A program made the position numbers and the translations under genes. The notes beneath the pieces were generated by a model. It made no database searches. It worked only from the letters and a program-made list of their open reading frames with translations, and was not told the origin of the DNA. From the NCBI GenBank assembly GCA_020686985.1, contig JAJEPU010000002.1, positions 85,851-149,850 of the forward strand: a stretch of DNA of 64,000 nt, given 5' to 3'. Position 1 is the first letter of the stretch, and each line of letters begins with the position of its first letter. Origin of the DNA: Brotaphodocola catenula (lineage in GTDB: Bacteria > Bacillota > Clostridia > Lachnospirales > Lachnospiraceae). This document shows, one piece after another, positions 37,336-45,854 of the stretch.

Positions 37336-37836
37336 ATGATTGCACTGAAGATAGAGGATCTCAAACATTTTACCGGTCAGCTCTTTGCCGGGGAGGCATT
37401 TGATCACTGGCAGGTTCGTGATGTCTCGATTGTGACGTTTAACACGTTCACGATCGACGGGCGGATTCGTCCCGCATACTACTCGGAGGAGGAGCGCAGG
37501 GAGCAAAAGATCAGGTCATACTCGCTCTGGAGCAGTCTGCGCCCGTTCTGCTATTCGTTGATTCGCGGGAAGCGTCTGCCGGAGAGTTTTCGGATCACAC
37601 TTCAGCTTGCGCCGGATCAGACGGAAGATTTCTTAAAGAGTTCCGGAATTGGATTTACCGCAGATCAGATCGGAAGTCTCTGCTTAAACATCCGCTATGA
37701 GAACCGCGAGCTTGTCTGTGTGACAGGGCTTTCGATGAATATTTTTACGTTGGATAAGCAGGCGGAGTATGCGTGGGATGAGGCAGTGCGCCGTTATCTT
37801 AAGGCGAAGCAGATTCCGTTTACGGAAGAGAATTGA
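37336..37836 (+). CDS. Uncharacterised Lachnospiraceae protein (DUF5721-like)
   Basis: A 166-residue soluble protein starting MIALKIEDLKHFTGQLFAGEAFD, with a central SLWSSLRPFCYSLIRGKRLP and an end YAWDEAVRRYLKAKQIPF. I recall this as the DUF5721 family found in Lachnospiraceae, but the assignment is from memory. No catalytic motif is visible. The start has GGGAGCGGGAGAT upstream. It precedes the CIRCE element and htpG. Confidence 0.65.
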   Translation: MIALKIEDLKHFTGQLFAGEAFDHWQVRDVSIVTFNTFTIDGRIRPAYYSEEERREQKIRSYSLWSSLRPFCYSLIRGKRLPESFRITLQLAPDQTEDFLKSSGIGFTADQIGSLCLNIRYENRELVCVTGLSMNIFTLDKQAEYAWDEAVRRYLKAKQIPFTEEN

Positions 37837-37869
37837 GAATGATAAATTTTTTTGAACTGCGATATTTTA

Positions 37870-37896
37870 TTAGCACTCATTTGAAATGAGTGCTAA
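37870..37896 (+). promoter_or_regulatory. CIRCE element (HrcA operator)
   Basis: TTAGCACTC (37870-37878), nine bases, GAGTGCTAA (37888-37896): a perfect match to the CIRCE consensus bound by HrcA. The palindrome extends through the spacer to 13-bp arms and is followed by TTTTTT, so it could also terminate transcription of the upstream gene. It ends 7 bp before the -35 box of htpG. Confidence 0.93.
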
Positions 37897-37903
37897 TTTT
37901 TTA

Positions 37904-37932
37904 TTGACATTTGAATTCTGCTGTATTAAAAT
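37904..37932 (+). promoter_or_regulatory. Promoter of htpG
   Basis: TTGACA (37904-37909), a 17-bp spacer and TAAAAT (37927-37932). The CIRCE element lies upstream of it. Confidence 0.85.
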
Positions 37933-37982
37933 ACCCTTTAGTGGCTTATTAAAGAATGAAAATTCGATAAGGAGTGAGATTG

Positions 37983-39983
37983 ATGAGCAGTAAGAGTGGC
38001 AATTTATCCATTAACAGTGAGAACATATTCCCGATTATCAAGAAATGGCTGTATTCCGACCATGATATTTTCTATCGTGAGCTGGTTTCCAACGGCTGCG
38101 ATGCAATTACAAAACTGAAAAAACTGGAGCTGATGGGAGAGTACACGAAGCCGGAGGATCTTGAGTACAAGGTTCAGGTCAGTGTGAACCCGGATGACAA
38201 GACGATCACCGTGACCGATAATGGTCTTGGTATGACTGCTGATGAGGTTGAGGAGTATATCAACCAGATCGCATTTTCCGGCGCACAGGATTTCCTCCAG
38301 AAGTATAAGGACAAGGCAAATGAGGATCAGATCATCGGTCATTTCGGACTGGGATTCTACTCCGCATTCATGGTAGCTGACAAGGTGACGATCGATACCC
38401 GCTCCTACAAGGAGGGAAGCACCCCGGTACACTGGGAGTCTGAGGGCGGTCTGACGTTTGAGATGAAGGATGGCGACAAAGCAGAGCAGGGAACTTCGAT
38501 CACGCTGTATTTAAACGAGGATAGCTATGAGTTCTCCAACGAGTATCGCGCAAGAGAGGTGCTTGAGAAGTATTGTTCGTTCATGCCGGTTCCGATTTAT
38601 TTAAAGAATGAGAAGGCAGAGCCGGAGTACGACACGATCGACAAGGACCAGCTGACGGACAAGGATACCGTGGTTGAGACAGTGCTCGAGCCGGCAAAGA
38701 CCGAGGAGAAGAAAAATGAGAACGGCGAGAAGGAGACAGTTGAGGTAGAGCCGGCAAAGGAGCGCTACAAGATTCTGAGACGTCCGGTTCCGGTCAACGA
38801 CACGAATCCGCTGTGGAACAAGCATCCGAACGAGTGCAAGGATGATGACTACTGTGACTTCTACCGCAGGGTCTTCCACGATTACAAGGAACCGCTGTTC
38901 TGGATTCATCTGAACATGGATTACCCGTTCAACTTAAAGGGAATCCTGTACTTCCCGAAGATCAACACGGAGTACGATTCCATTGAGGGAACGATCAAAC
39001 TGTACAACAACCAGGTATTTATCGCAGATAACATCAAGGAAGTTATTCCGGAGTTTTTGATGCTGTTGAAGGGCGTCATTGATTGCCCGGATCTGCCGTT
39101 GAACGTATCGAGAAGTGCACTTCAGAACGATGGATTCGTCAAGAAGATTTCGGATTACATCACGAAGAAGGTTGCCGACAAGCTGACCGGTATGTGTAAG
39201 ACGGACCGTGAGAATTATGAGAAATACTGGGATGACATCGCTCCGTTCATCAAGTTCGGTTGCCTGAAGGATGAGAAGTTTGCCGAGAAGATGAACGATT
39301 ACATCCTGTTCAAGAATCTTGATGGCAAGTACCTGACCCTGAAGGATTGCCTTGAGGAGAATAAGGAGAAGCATGAGAACAAGGTCTTCTATGTAACCGA
39401 CGAGAAGGAGCAGAGTCAGTACATCAACATGTTCAAGGAGGCTGGTCTGGACGCAGTGATTCTTCCGCACAGCATTGATTCTCCGTTTATCGGACATCTT
39501 GAGCAGAAGAATGAGGGACTCAAGTTCCTGCGTATCGATGCAGATCTGAATGACACCTTCAAGGAAGAAGTGAAGGAAGATGATGAGGTATTCAAGAAGA
39601 ATGCGGAGACTCTGACCGCTGTCTTTAAGAAGGCACTTGGAAATGACAAGCTTGAGATCAAGGTTGAGAAGCTCAAGAATGAGGGGATTGCCTCGATGCT
39701 GACGGTATCTGAGGAGAGCCGTCGTATGCAGGATATGATGAAGATGTACAACATGTACGGAATGGACCCGTCGATGTTCGGCGGTGCCGGTGAGACGCTT
39801 GTGCTCAATGCGAACAACAAGCTGGTTCAGTATGTGATGGAGCACGGCGATGAGGAGAATACCTCAAAGATCTGCGAACAGCTCTATGATCTGGCACTTT
39901 TAAGCCACGGAACTCTGTCTCCGGAGCGTATGACAAACTTCATCAGTCGAAGCAATGAGATTATGATGATGCTTGCAAAATAA
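37983..39983 (+). CDS. htpG: Molecular chaperone HtpG (Hsp90)
   Basis: A 666-residue ATP-dependent chaperone. The N-terminal ATPase domain shows YRELVSNGCDAITKLKKL, VTDNGLGMTADEV and GHFGLGFYSAFMVADKV. The middle domain begins near NPLWNKHP, and the C-terminal dimerization domain follows. An acidic, Lys-rich linker (about 235-260, EEKKNENGEKETVEVEP) separates the first two domains. The ATG at 37983 follows AAGGAGTGAG. The CIRCE operator indicates HrcA heat-shock control, unlike the B. subtilis htpG. Confidence 0.96.
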   Translation: MSSKSGNLSINSENIFPIIKKWLYSDHDIFYRELVSNGCDAITKLKKLELMGEYTKPEDLEYKVQVSVNPDDKTITVTDNGLGMTADEVEEYINQIAFSGAQDFLQKYKDKANEDQIIGHFGLGFYSAFMVADKVTIDTRSYKEGSTPVHWESEGGLTFEMKDGDKAEQGTSITLYLNEDSYEFSNEYRAREVLEKYCSFMPVPIYLKNEKAEPEYDTIDKDQLTDKDTVVETVLEPAKTEEKKNENGEKETVEVEPAKERYKILRRPVPVNDTNPLWNKHPNECKDDDYCDFYRRVFHDYKEPLFWIHLNMDYPFNLKGILYFPKINTEYDSIEGTIKLYNNQVFIADNIKEVIPEFLMLLKGVIDCPDLPLNVSRSALQNDGFVKKISDYITKKVADKLTGMCKTDRENYEKYWDDIAPFIKFGCLKDEKFAEKMNDYILFKNLDGKYLTLKDCLEENKEKHENKVFYVTDEKEQSQYINMFKEAGLDAVILPHSIDSPFIGHLEQKNEGLKFLRIDADLNDTFKEEVKEDDEVFKKNAETLTAVFKKALGNDKLEIKVEKLKNEGIASMLTVSEESRRMQDMMKMYNMYGMDPSMFGGAGETLVLNANNKLVQYVMEHGDEENTSKICEQLYDLALLSHGTLSPERMTNFISRSNEIMMMLAK

Positions 39984-40017
39984 CCTGCAGATAAAGTGGA
40001 ATAAGTGGAATAAAGTG

Positions 40018-40047
40018 TTTGCAGGACAACGCAGGATAGGCTACAAT
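40018..40047 (+). promoter_or_regulatory. Candidate promoter of aroE
   Basis: TTTGCA (40018-40023), an 18-bp spacer and TACAAT (40042-40047). It leaves a leader of about 200 nt that contains the hairpin at 40158. Confidence 0.5.
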
Positions 40048-40157
40048 AAAATAAAGCGAAAACGAGATTATAAAATTAGATTATTAAGGATTAGATTATT
40101 AAGATAGTAATTTAAGTTATTAATCAAATCAAAGGATCTCGGGATCGATTAAAAGGA

Positions 40158-40189
40158 CAGCCCTGTGCGCAAATATGTGTGCAGGGCTG
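40158..40189 (+). other. Stable hairpin in the aroE leader
   Basis: CAGCCCTG (40158-40165) pairs with CAGGGCTG (40182-40189), extended inward by G-U pairs to about 11 bp. No U-tract follows, so it may be an htpG 3' end or a leader structure of aroE. Confidence 0.5.
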
Positions 40190-40252
40190 AACTGGATTTC
40201 AGATGTTTTGTGGCGTGAAAAAAGATGGAAAAAGATGAAGGAGCAGTGACAC

Positions 40253-41119
40253 ATGGAAATCAACGGACACACTCGGATGCTTTGCCTGATTGGAAGTCCT
40301 GTGGGACATTCCGGATCTCCGGCAATGTACAACTACAGTTTTGAAAAATGCGGATTGGATTACGCATATCTCGCATTTGATGTCAAGGAGGATGAGACAA
40401 AGAAGGCGATTGATGCGCTTCGTCTTCTGAATGTCAGAGGATTCAATATCACGATGCCGTGCAAGACGAAGGCTCTGGCATGCTGTGATGAACTCTCAAA
40501 AGAGGCAGAGCTGATCGGCGCAGTTAATACGGTTGTAAATGAGGATGGAAAACTGATCGGTTACAACACGGACGGACGCGGTTGGGTCAGAAGTCTCAAG
40601 GAAGCGGGAGTCGATATTCACGGAAAGAAGATGACGATCGCGGGTTCTGGCGGTGCGGCAACCTCGATCGAGATTACATCTGCGCTGGAGGGACTCAGAG
40701 AACTCACGATTTTTGCAAGAAAATCATCGGCTTCTTTTGCAAATGCGGAGCACACAGTTGAGAAGATTCGCAGTGCGGTTGAGGAGTGCAAGGTTAATCT
40801 GTATGATATTGCGGATCGGGAGGTGTTTGCGAGAGAGATTGCGGACAGTGATATTTTCACGAATGCGACGAGTGTCGGAATGAAACCGCATGAGGATCAG
40901 ACCTTGATTGATGATCCGGCAATGTTCCATCCGGGTCTTGTTGTATCGGATGTTGTATACAATCCGCGGAAGACGAAATTGCTTGAGGATGCCGAGAAAG
41001 CTGGATGCAAGATCGTGCCGGGAATTGGTATGCTCTTGTGGCAGGGCGCAGAGGCGTTCAAATTGTATACTGGAAAAGAGATGCCGGCGCATGAGGTAGA
41101 GGAGAAATATTTTCGCTGA
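40253..41119 (+). CDS. aroE: Shikimate dehydrogenase
   Basis: A 288-residue NADP-dependent enzyme reducing 3-dehydroshikimate to shikimate in aromatic amino acid synthesis. It shows LIGSPVGHSGSPAMYN (substrate serines), MPCKTKAL (catalytic Lys), the catalytic Asp in GYNTDGRGW, and the Rossmann motif AGSGGAATSIEI. The length is near the YdiB-type shikimate/quinate enzymes. It stands alone, away from other aro genes, with its own promoter. Confidence 0.92.
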   Translation: MEINGHTRMLCLIGSPVGHSGSPAMYNYSFEKCGLDYAYLAFDVKEDETKKAIDALRLLNVRGFNITMPCKTKALACCDELSKEAELIGAVNTVVNEDGKLIGYNTDGRGWVRSLKEAGVDIHGKKMTIAGSGGAATSIEITSALEGLRELTIFARKSSASFANAEHTVEKIRSAVEECKVNLYDIADREVFAREIADSDIFTNATSVGMKPHEDQTLIDDPAMFHPGLVVSDVVYNPRKTKLLEDAEKAGCKIVPGIGMLLWQGAEAFKLYTGKEMPAHEVEEKYFR

Positions 41120-41165
41120 AAAGCGTGAGGCGCATGACGCAGGAAATGCTAGAAGAGTTAGAATT

Positions 41166-41189
41166 CAAGTCGATGCTCACCGAGACTTG
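41166..41189 (+). repeat. Short palindromic element containing CAAGTCGAT (copy 2)
   Basis: CAAGTC (41166-41171) pairs with GACTTG (41184-41189). It shares CAAGTCGATGCT with the element at 51489 and TTCAAGTCGAT with the one at 15975. Confidence 0.4.
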
Positions 41190-41528
41190 TCGCGTGATTT
41201 TGGTCAGCTCTGCTGACACCTTCCCATCAAAATTACTGTGCATTCACTCTGGGCTATAAACGGGATAAGAAATTTGAAAATAATAAGAGAAAAAAGGGGC
41301 TTCCCTGGCGAACAAAGTCACGCAAACTCGTTCTCCGGGAAGCTTATTTGAAGTTTTTAATCTGGTTTTAAGTTCTGGATGTCTTTATATCATTTATTTT
41401 TTATTTCATATATTTTGTGAATCCGATAAGTTACTGCATTAAAAGAAAAAGATCGCCGTTTTTTGTGTCGTTAAGTCTGAGAGATTGCGTTTTTGATAGA
41501 GAAACCATATCTTCGCATCTTTTTTTCC

Positions 41529-41557
41529 ATGACAAAGCAGGTGTGCGATGCTATCAT
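41529..41557 (+). promoter_or_regulatory. Promoter of the WYL-WYL-rtcB operon
   Basis: ATGACA (41529-41534), a 17-bp spacer and TATCAT (41552-41557), with a TGC extended -10. The first gene starts at 41610. Confidence 0.65.
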
Positions 41558-41609
41558 TTTGGTAACAGGAAAGAGTACAGATGAAGCGATAGAGGGCTGA
41601 GGTGGAAGG

Positions 41610-43130
41610 ATGGCATATAATGAGCTGATTAAGAAATTCAACCGGACTCGCGATTATATGCGGGAGTTTTACATATATGGATTTAAGAGCAGGGAAGAGT
41701 ATACGAGAAAGAGTGCGCGCTCCTATGACGATGAGCGTAGGCGCATTGAGGCATGGCTCGGAGATTATATGGGATTTCGCCAGACTGCGGATGGAAAAAA
41801 TGTTTTTCTCTCAATCGACAGCCGTCAGTCCCGCCACAATCCGTTTTACCGCGCATGGAAGATGAAGAGCTTTACGGATGGAGAGATTACCCTGCATTTT
41901 ATTCTGATGGATATTCTTGCGTGTGCAGAGGAGGAGTTGTCGCTTGCACAGATCACTACGAAAGTTGATGCGTATCTTGCGGAATTTGAGACTCCACGCC
42001 TTTTTGATGAATCGACGCTTCGTAAAAAGCTCAAAGATTACGAAAAAGAGGGGATTGTCAGTTCCCGAAGGAAAGGTAAATTGGTTTATTATCGTTTGGC
42101 ACAGAGTTGTTTGATGGAAAAATGTTTGACAGAAAGCTTATCGGTGGAAAGTCCGTCAGGGGATTCTGCGAAAGGAACTCAGGAGTATCTGGATTTGCTA
42201 GATTTCTTCTCGGAGGTAGCGCCGTGTGGTGTCATCGGTTCTTATCTGATTGATCGCGCTGAGGAAAATCGGGAGTGTAGTTCGAGCGCGAACATAAGGG
42301 AGCGAAAGAAATGCGGGGAAAGGGACGGGGAGTCAGAGAAAAACGGGAACAGGGGCAACGATAGCCATGTCGAACATTTCGTGTTCAAACATCACTATAT
42401 CACATCTGCGATGGACAGCGAGATCCTCGGCGAATTGTTTCTTGCGATGCGGGAAAAAAAGAATATTACGCTTGAGACGATTAATCGGAATCGGGATATG
42501 ATTGCGGAAAATCACGTTGTTCCGCTTCAGATCATGATCAGCGTTCAGAGTGGTCGCCAGTACCTGATGGCATATATGCCGAGGCTCAAGAGGATCGCTT
42601 CGGTGCGGATTGACTCGATTGTGTCGGTTAAAATCAATGACAGAAATTCTCGCTTTGAGGAACTGCGTGAACGACTTCGCGCGATGCAACCTTACATGTG
42701 GGGCGTCAGCACACAGGGAAGATCCGGTCAGCGCTTGGAGCATGTGGAGTTTACAGTCTGTTACGGTGAGGGCGAGCAACACATTCACCGGAGACTTGAG
42801 AGGGAAAAGCGATGTGGAACGGTGAGAAAACTCGATGAGCACACGAGTCATTTTTCAGCGGATGTCTATGACGCGAGCGAGCTGATTCCGTGGATTCGGA
42901 CATTTCTCTGCCGGATCACGCAGATCCATTTTTCCGATCCGCGTCTCGAGGCGCAGTTTAAGCGGGATATCGAGGAGATGTACCGTCTTTATGGACTTGA
43001 GGAAGGGGATAAGGAGACACGAGATTGTTGGCGTGATCAGACAGAGATGATGGATACGGAGCGGAGAGAAGGAAATCGTGTGTGCCCCAAGATAGGGGAA
43101 TATTTGGAGAGAGAAGGTGAGGGGCGATGA
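41610..43130 (+). CDS. WYL-domain regulator 1
   Basis: A 506-residue protein. Residues 1-170 contain a helical, winged-helix-like region (DESTLRKKLKDYEKEGIVSSRRKGKLVYYRL). A charged low-complexity insert (about 215-250) precedes a WYL domain (VVPLQIMISVQSGRQYLMAYMPRLKRIASVRIDSIVSV, about 306-345) and a C-terminal WCX-like extension. WYL domains sense ligands, probably nucleotides or nucleic acids, and regulate transcription or effector enzymes. The start follows a GGTGGAAGG site. The stop overlaps the next WYL gene by 4 nt. Confidence 0.85.
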   Translation: MAYNELIKKFNRTRDYMREFYIYGFKSREEYTRKSARSYDDERRRIEAWLGDYMGFRQTADGKNVFLSIDSRQSRHNPFYRAWKMKSFTDGEITLHFILMDILACAEEELSLAQITTKVDAYLAEFETPRLFDESTLRKKLKDYEKEGIVSSRRKGKLVYYRLAQSCLMEKCLTESLSVESPSGDSAKGTQEYLDLLDFFSEVAPCGVIGSYLIDRAEENRECSSSANIRERKKCGERDGESEKNGNRGNDSHVEHFVFKHHYITSAMDSEILGELFLAMREKKNITLETINRNRDMIAENHVVPLQIMISVQSGRQYLMAYMPRLKRIASVRIDSIVSVKINDRNSRFEELRERLRAMQPYMWGVSTQGRSGQRLEHVEFTVCYGEGEQHIHRRLEREKRCGTVRKLDEHTSHFSADVYDASELIPWIRTFLCRITQIHFSDPRLEAQFKRDIEEMYRLYGLEEGDKETRDCWRDQTEMMDTERREGNRVCPKIGEYLEREGEGR

Positions 43131-44194
43131 TGTTTCATGAAATTTATGGAAGCTATTATCAGACAGTCGCCCATGTGCTGAGAGCGGCAGTCGATCACCC
43201 GCTTGCGCCGAATGAACTAAAAGAAATCATCACAGGGCATGCGTTTGGGGAGAGTGAATGGAATATTGAGAGTGCTCTGCGGGAGGAGAGGTGGCAGTTG
43301 ATCCGAAAGGATGGCACGACTCCGATCCGAAAGAAGCCAACTTGCCCACTCACTCTGCTTGAAAAGCGTTGGCTCAAGGCGATTTTGATGGACCCGAGAA
43401 TTCAACTTTTTATGGATGCGGGTTGCGATGCAATTCCTGATTTTATTAAAATCGCGGATACTGGTGAGTTGATCGAAGTGCTTGATTTATCGGATGTGGA
43501 ACCGCTGTTTTCGCCGGAGGATATCCGGGTGTTTGATCGATATGATGATGGCGATCCCTATGAGAACCCGGTTTATCAGAGAAATTTTCGCACAGTACTC
43601 TCAGCGTGCAGAACACACAGTTCGATCGTCGTCGACAGCATGAATCGGAAAGGGCGAATTCGGACGGAGACTGTGGTTCCGGAATACCTCGAGTACTCTG
43701 AAAAAGATGATAAGTTTCGTCTGGTCGGCACGGGAAGCCGTTACGGCGGAATGATCAACCTCGCAAGAATCATCAGATGTAAGGTCTGCGAAGAGGATGG
43801 AATGTGGAAGGAAGATGGAGAAAAAAATCCGAAGAATTCAAAAGAAGACGGGAAGAAGAAGCTGAGTGGTGAGGGCTGGAAAGAGACAACGGAACGAAAA
43901 GGTTCTGGGAGTCGGATGGTCGAGTTTGAGCTTATCGATCAGAGAAATGCGCTTGAGCGGGCGCTTCTCCACTTTGCTCACTTTGAGAAAGAGGCAGAGA
44001 GGATAGAAAGAAACCGCTATCGCATCAGAGTGAGATATGACAAGGACGATGAGACGGAACTTGTGATTCGGGTGCTCTCGTTTGGACCGATGATCCGGGT
44101 CACTGCGCCAGAAGTTTTTGTCGATCTGATTCGTAAGCGTTTGATCCGGCAGAAACATTGTTTCCTGAAAAATTTGACAGAGAAGAACGTTTGA
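43127..44194 (+). CDS. WYL-domain regulator 2 (divergent)
   Basis: A 355-residue paralogue-like protein. LSACRTHSSIVVDSMNRKGRI and VVPEYLEYSEKDDKFRLVGTGSRYGGMINLARII correspond to the WYL core, but the W-Y-L triad is replaced (K-F-R-L). A Lys/Glu-rich insert (about 225-262) precedes the C-terminal domain. No clear helix-turn-helix was seen, so it may act with WYL regulator 1. It starts with ATG inside the upstream stop (ATGATG), implying translational coupling. Confidence 0.78.
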   Translation: MMFHEIYGSYYQTVAHVLRAAVDHPLAPNELKEIITGHAFGESEWNIESALREERWQLIRKDGTTPIRKKPTCPLTLLEKRWLKAILMDPRIQLFMDAGCDAIPDFIKIADTGELIEVLDLSDVEPLFSPEDIRVFDRYDDGDPYENPVYQRNFRTVLSACRTHSSIVVDSMNRKGRIRTETVVPEYLEYSEKDDKFRLVGTGSRYGGMINLARIIRCKVCEEDGMWKEDGEKNPKNSKEDGKKKLSGEGWKETTERKGSGSRMVEFELIDQRNALERALLHFAHFEKEAERIERNRYRIRVRYDKDDETELVIRVLSFGPMIRVTAPEVFVDLIRKRLIRQKHCFLKNLTEKNV

Positions 44195-44223
44195 ATGAAA
44201 TCAAAGTAGAAAAGGAGCGGAAC

Positions 44224-45543
44224 ATGCTTGAAATTAAAGGAAAAGTCAATACGGCGATCTGTTATGCGAAGGAGATTGAGGATGAGGCGATTGAACAGAT
44301 CCGTCGGATGTGTGATTATGAGCTGACGCGCGGAAGCCGGGTGAGAATCATGCCGGATGTCCATGCCGGGAAGGGATGTACGATCGGGACGACGATGACG
44401 GTCACCGACAAGGTTTGCCCGAATATCGTCGGAGTCGACATTGGATGTGGAATGTACACGGTGCGCCTGAAGGAAACGGAGATTGATTTCGAGAAGATTG
44501 ATGAAGCCTGTCATTTTATTCCGTCTGGAATGAATGTCTGGGAGGGGAGAATCGAGAGATTTCCGCTGACAGAACTCTGCTGTTACCGTGCACTCAGAGA
44601 TTCAAGGCGTCTTGAGCGTTCGCTTGGAACTCTGGGTGGTGGAAATCATTTTGTCGAGATCGACCGCACAAAGGATGGAACGAACTATCTCGTGATTCAT
44701 TCCGGAAGCCGAAATCTTGGAAAGCAGGTGGCGGAGCACTACCAGCAACTTGCGATTGATCTTCATATGGGAAAAGAGGAGTACTTCAAAGAGAGGGAGG
44801 AGATCATCCGCACTTACAAGGAAGCGGGGAGACGGTCGGAGATTCAGTCTGCACTCGGAAAACTCAAGCGAGATTATCAGGTGCACGCCCTGCTTGTGCC
44901 GGAGGATATCTGTTGGCTCTATGGGACATTTCTCGACGATTATCTTCACGATATAGAGATCTGTCAGCAGTTTGCGCGCCGGAATCGAGAGAAGATGGCG
45001 GAAATCATTCTCGAGCGGACGGGAATGACGGGTGAGGAGAGTTTTCACACGATTCATAATTACATTGATGTGCAGGAGCGGATTTTGCGAAAGGGAGCAA
45101 TTGGCGCACATAAGGGCGAGAAGGTGCTGATTCCGATCAATATGAGGGATGGGTCGATTCTTGCAATCGGGAAAGGAAATCCAGAGTGGAATGACTCTGC
45201 ACCGCACGGAGCAGGGCGCGTGATGTCGAGAAAAAAGGCGAAGGAGTCTCTGGATATTGAGGCATACCGGGAGTCAATGAGAGGAATCTACACGACTTCG
45301 GTCAACGAGGCGACGATCGACGAGGCGCCGATGGCATATAAGTCACTTTATGATATCATCGATGTGATTGGAGAGTCTGTCAATGTGATCGAGGTGTTGA
45401 AGCCGGTCTACAATTTCAAGGCATCGGATGAGGAGCCATGGGCAAAGAAGACAAAAAAAGATGATAAAGAAAAAATGGACGGGGAGGAGAAAAAACAGGA
45501 GCAGACTAAGAGTGCAGAGCAGGAGAGTGAAAGAAAAGCGTAA
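44224..45543 (+). CDS. rtcB: RtcB-family RNA-splicing ligase
   Basis: A 439-residue RNA ligase that joins 2',3'-cyclic phosphate or 3'-phosphate RNA to 5'-OH ends using GTP and Mn. Metal and catalytic motifs are intact: MPDVHAGKGCTIG, the cysteine in VGVDIGCGM, GTLGGGNHFVEID, IHSGSRNLG, and the guanylylated histidine in APHGAGRVMSRKKA. A Lys/Glu-rich tail (about 405-439) is added. The ATG at 44224 follows AAAGGAGCGG. It lies 29 nt after the WYL pair, an alternative to the RtcR-controlled rtc operon of E. coli. Confidence 0.92.
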   Translation: MLEIKGKVNTAICYAKEIEDEAIEQIRRMCDYELTRGSRVRIMPDVHAGKGCTIGTTMTVTDKVCPNIVGVDIGCGMYTVRLKETEIDFEKIDEACHFIPSGMNVWEGRIERFPLTELCCYRALRDSRRLERSLGTLGGGNHFVEIDRTKDGTNYLVIHSGSRNLGKQVAEHYQQLAIDLHMGKEEYFKEREEIIRTYKEAGRRSEIQSALGKLKRDYQVHALLVPEDICWLYGTFLDDYLHDIEICQQFARRNREKMAEIILERTGMTGEESFHTIHNYIDVQERILRKGAIGAHKGEKVLIPINMRDGSILAIGKGNPEWNDSAPHGAGRVMSRKKAKESLDIEAYRESMRGIYTTSVNEATIDEAPMAYKSLYDIIDVIGESVNVIEVLKPVYNFKASDEEPWAKKTKKDDKEKMDGEEKKQEQTKSAEQESERKA

Positions 45544-45633
45544 AAAAAGAGATCGATAAGAAAAATAAATAAGAAAAACGAATAAGAAAAACGAATTAAA
45601 AAGAAAAATCAGAAAAGAAAGAATGAGACAGAA

Positions 45634-45681
45634 AATCCGGTTGAAAGTGCCAGAAATCTGGTGTTTTCATCCGGATTTTTT
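45634..45681 (+). terminator. Terminator after rtcB
   Basis: AATCCGG (45634-45640) pairs with CCGGATT (45671-45677), with inner TGAAA/TTTCA and CCAG/CTGG stems, followed by TTTTTT. Confidence 0.85.
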
Positions 45682-45701
45682 GTGCTTGTTATCTCTGATA
45701 G

Positions 45702-45854
45702 CGATCGTTCATTGAGACCGCGGAAAGGTTACTGGACACGGACACCTTTGAGAGCATCATTAATCAGCAGTCGAACGATGTCGCAAGAGTGCAGAAATTC
45801 AATGATTTTTCGACAGATGTTATTTCTGCGTTCCAGTGGTGTTTTGAGGTTTAG
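45702..45854 (+). pseudogene. 50-residue C-terminal protein remnant
   Basis: An open reading frame without a start codon encodes RSFIETAERLLDTDTFESII, then NQQSNDVARVQKFND and FSTDVISAFQWCFEV, ending in TAG. The composition looks like a real amphipathic protein end, not a random reading. It begins just after a stop and after the rtcB terminator, and its stop overlaps the end of the opposite-strand secreted-protein gene. The parent family was not recognised. Confidence 0.35.

Larger units (their letters stand above)
41120..41609. other. 490-bp intergenic region with several hairpins
   Basis: No convincing gene is seen. It holds the CAAGTCGAT hairpin (41166-41189), a perfect GTCAGC-TCT-GCTGAC hairpin (41203-41217) enclosed by ATTTTG/CAAAAT (41197-41202 with 41228-41233), and a long-range pair GCTTCCC/GGGAAGC (41299-41305 with 41337-41343). 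The right end carries the WYL operon promoter at 41529. Confidence 0.6.

Noticed and set aside
41299..41343. Terminator for aroE
   Set aside because: The GCTTCCC/GGGAAGC pair has a long loop, is 180 nt from aroE and lacks a U-tract directly after the stem, so it is only noted in the intergenic entry.
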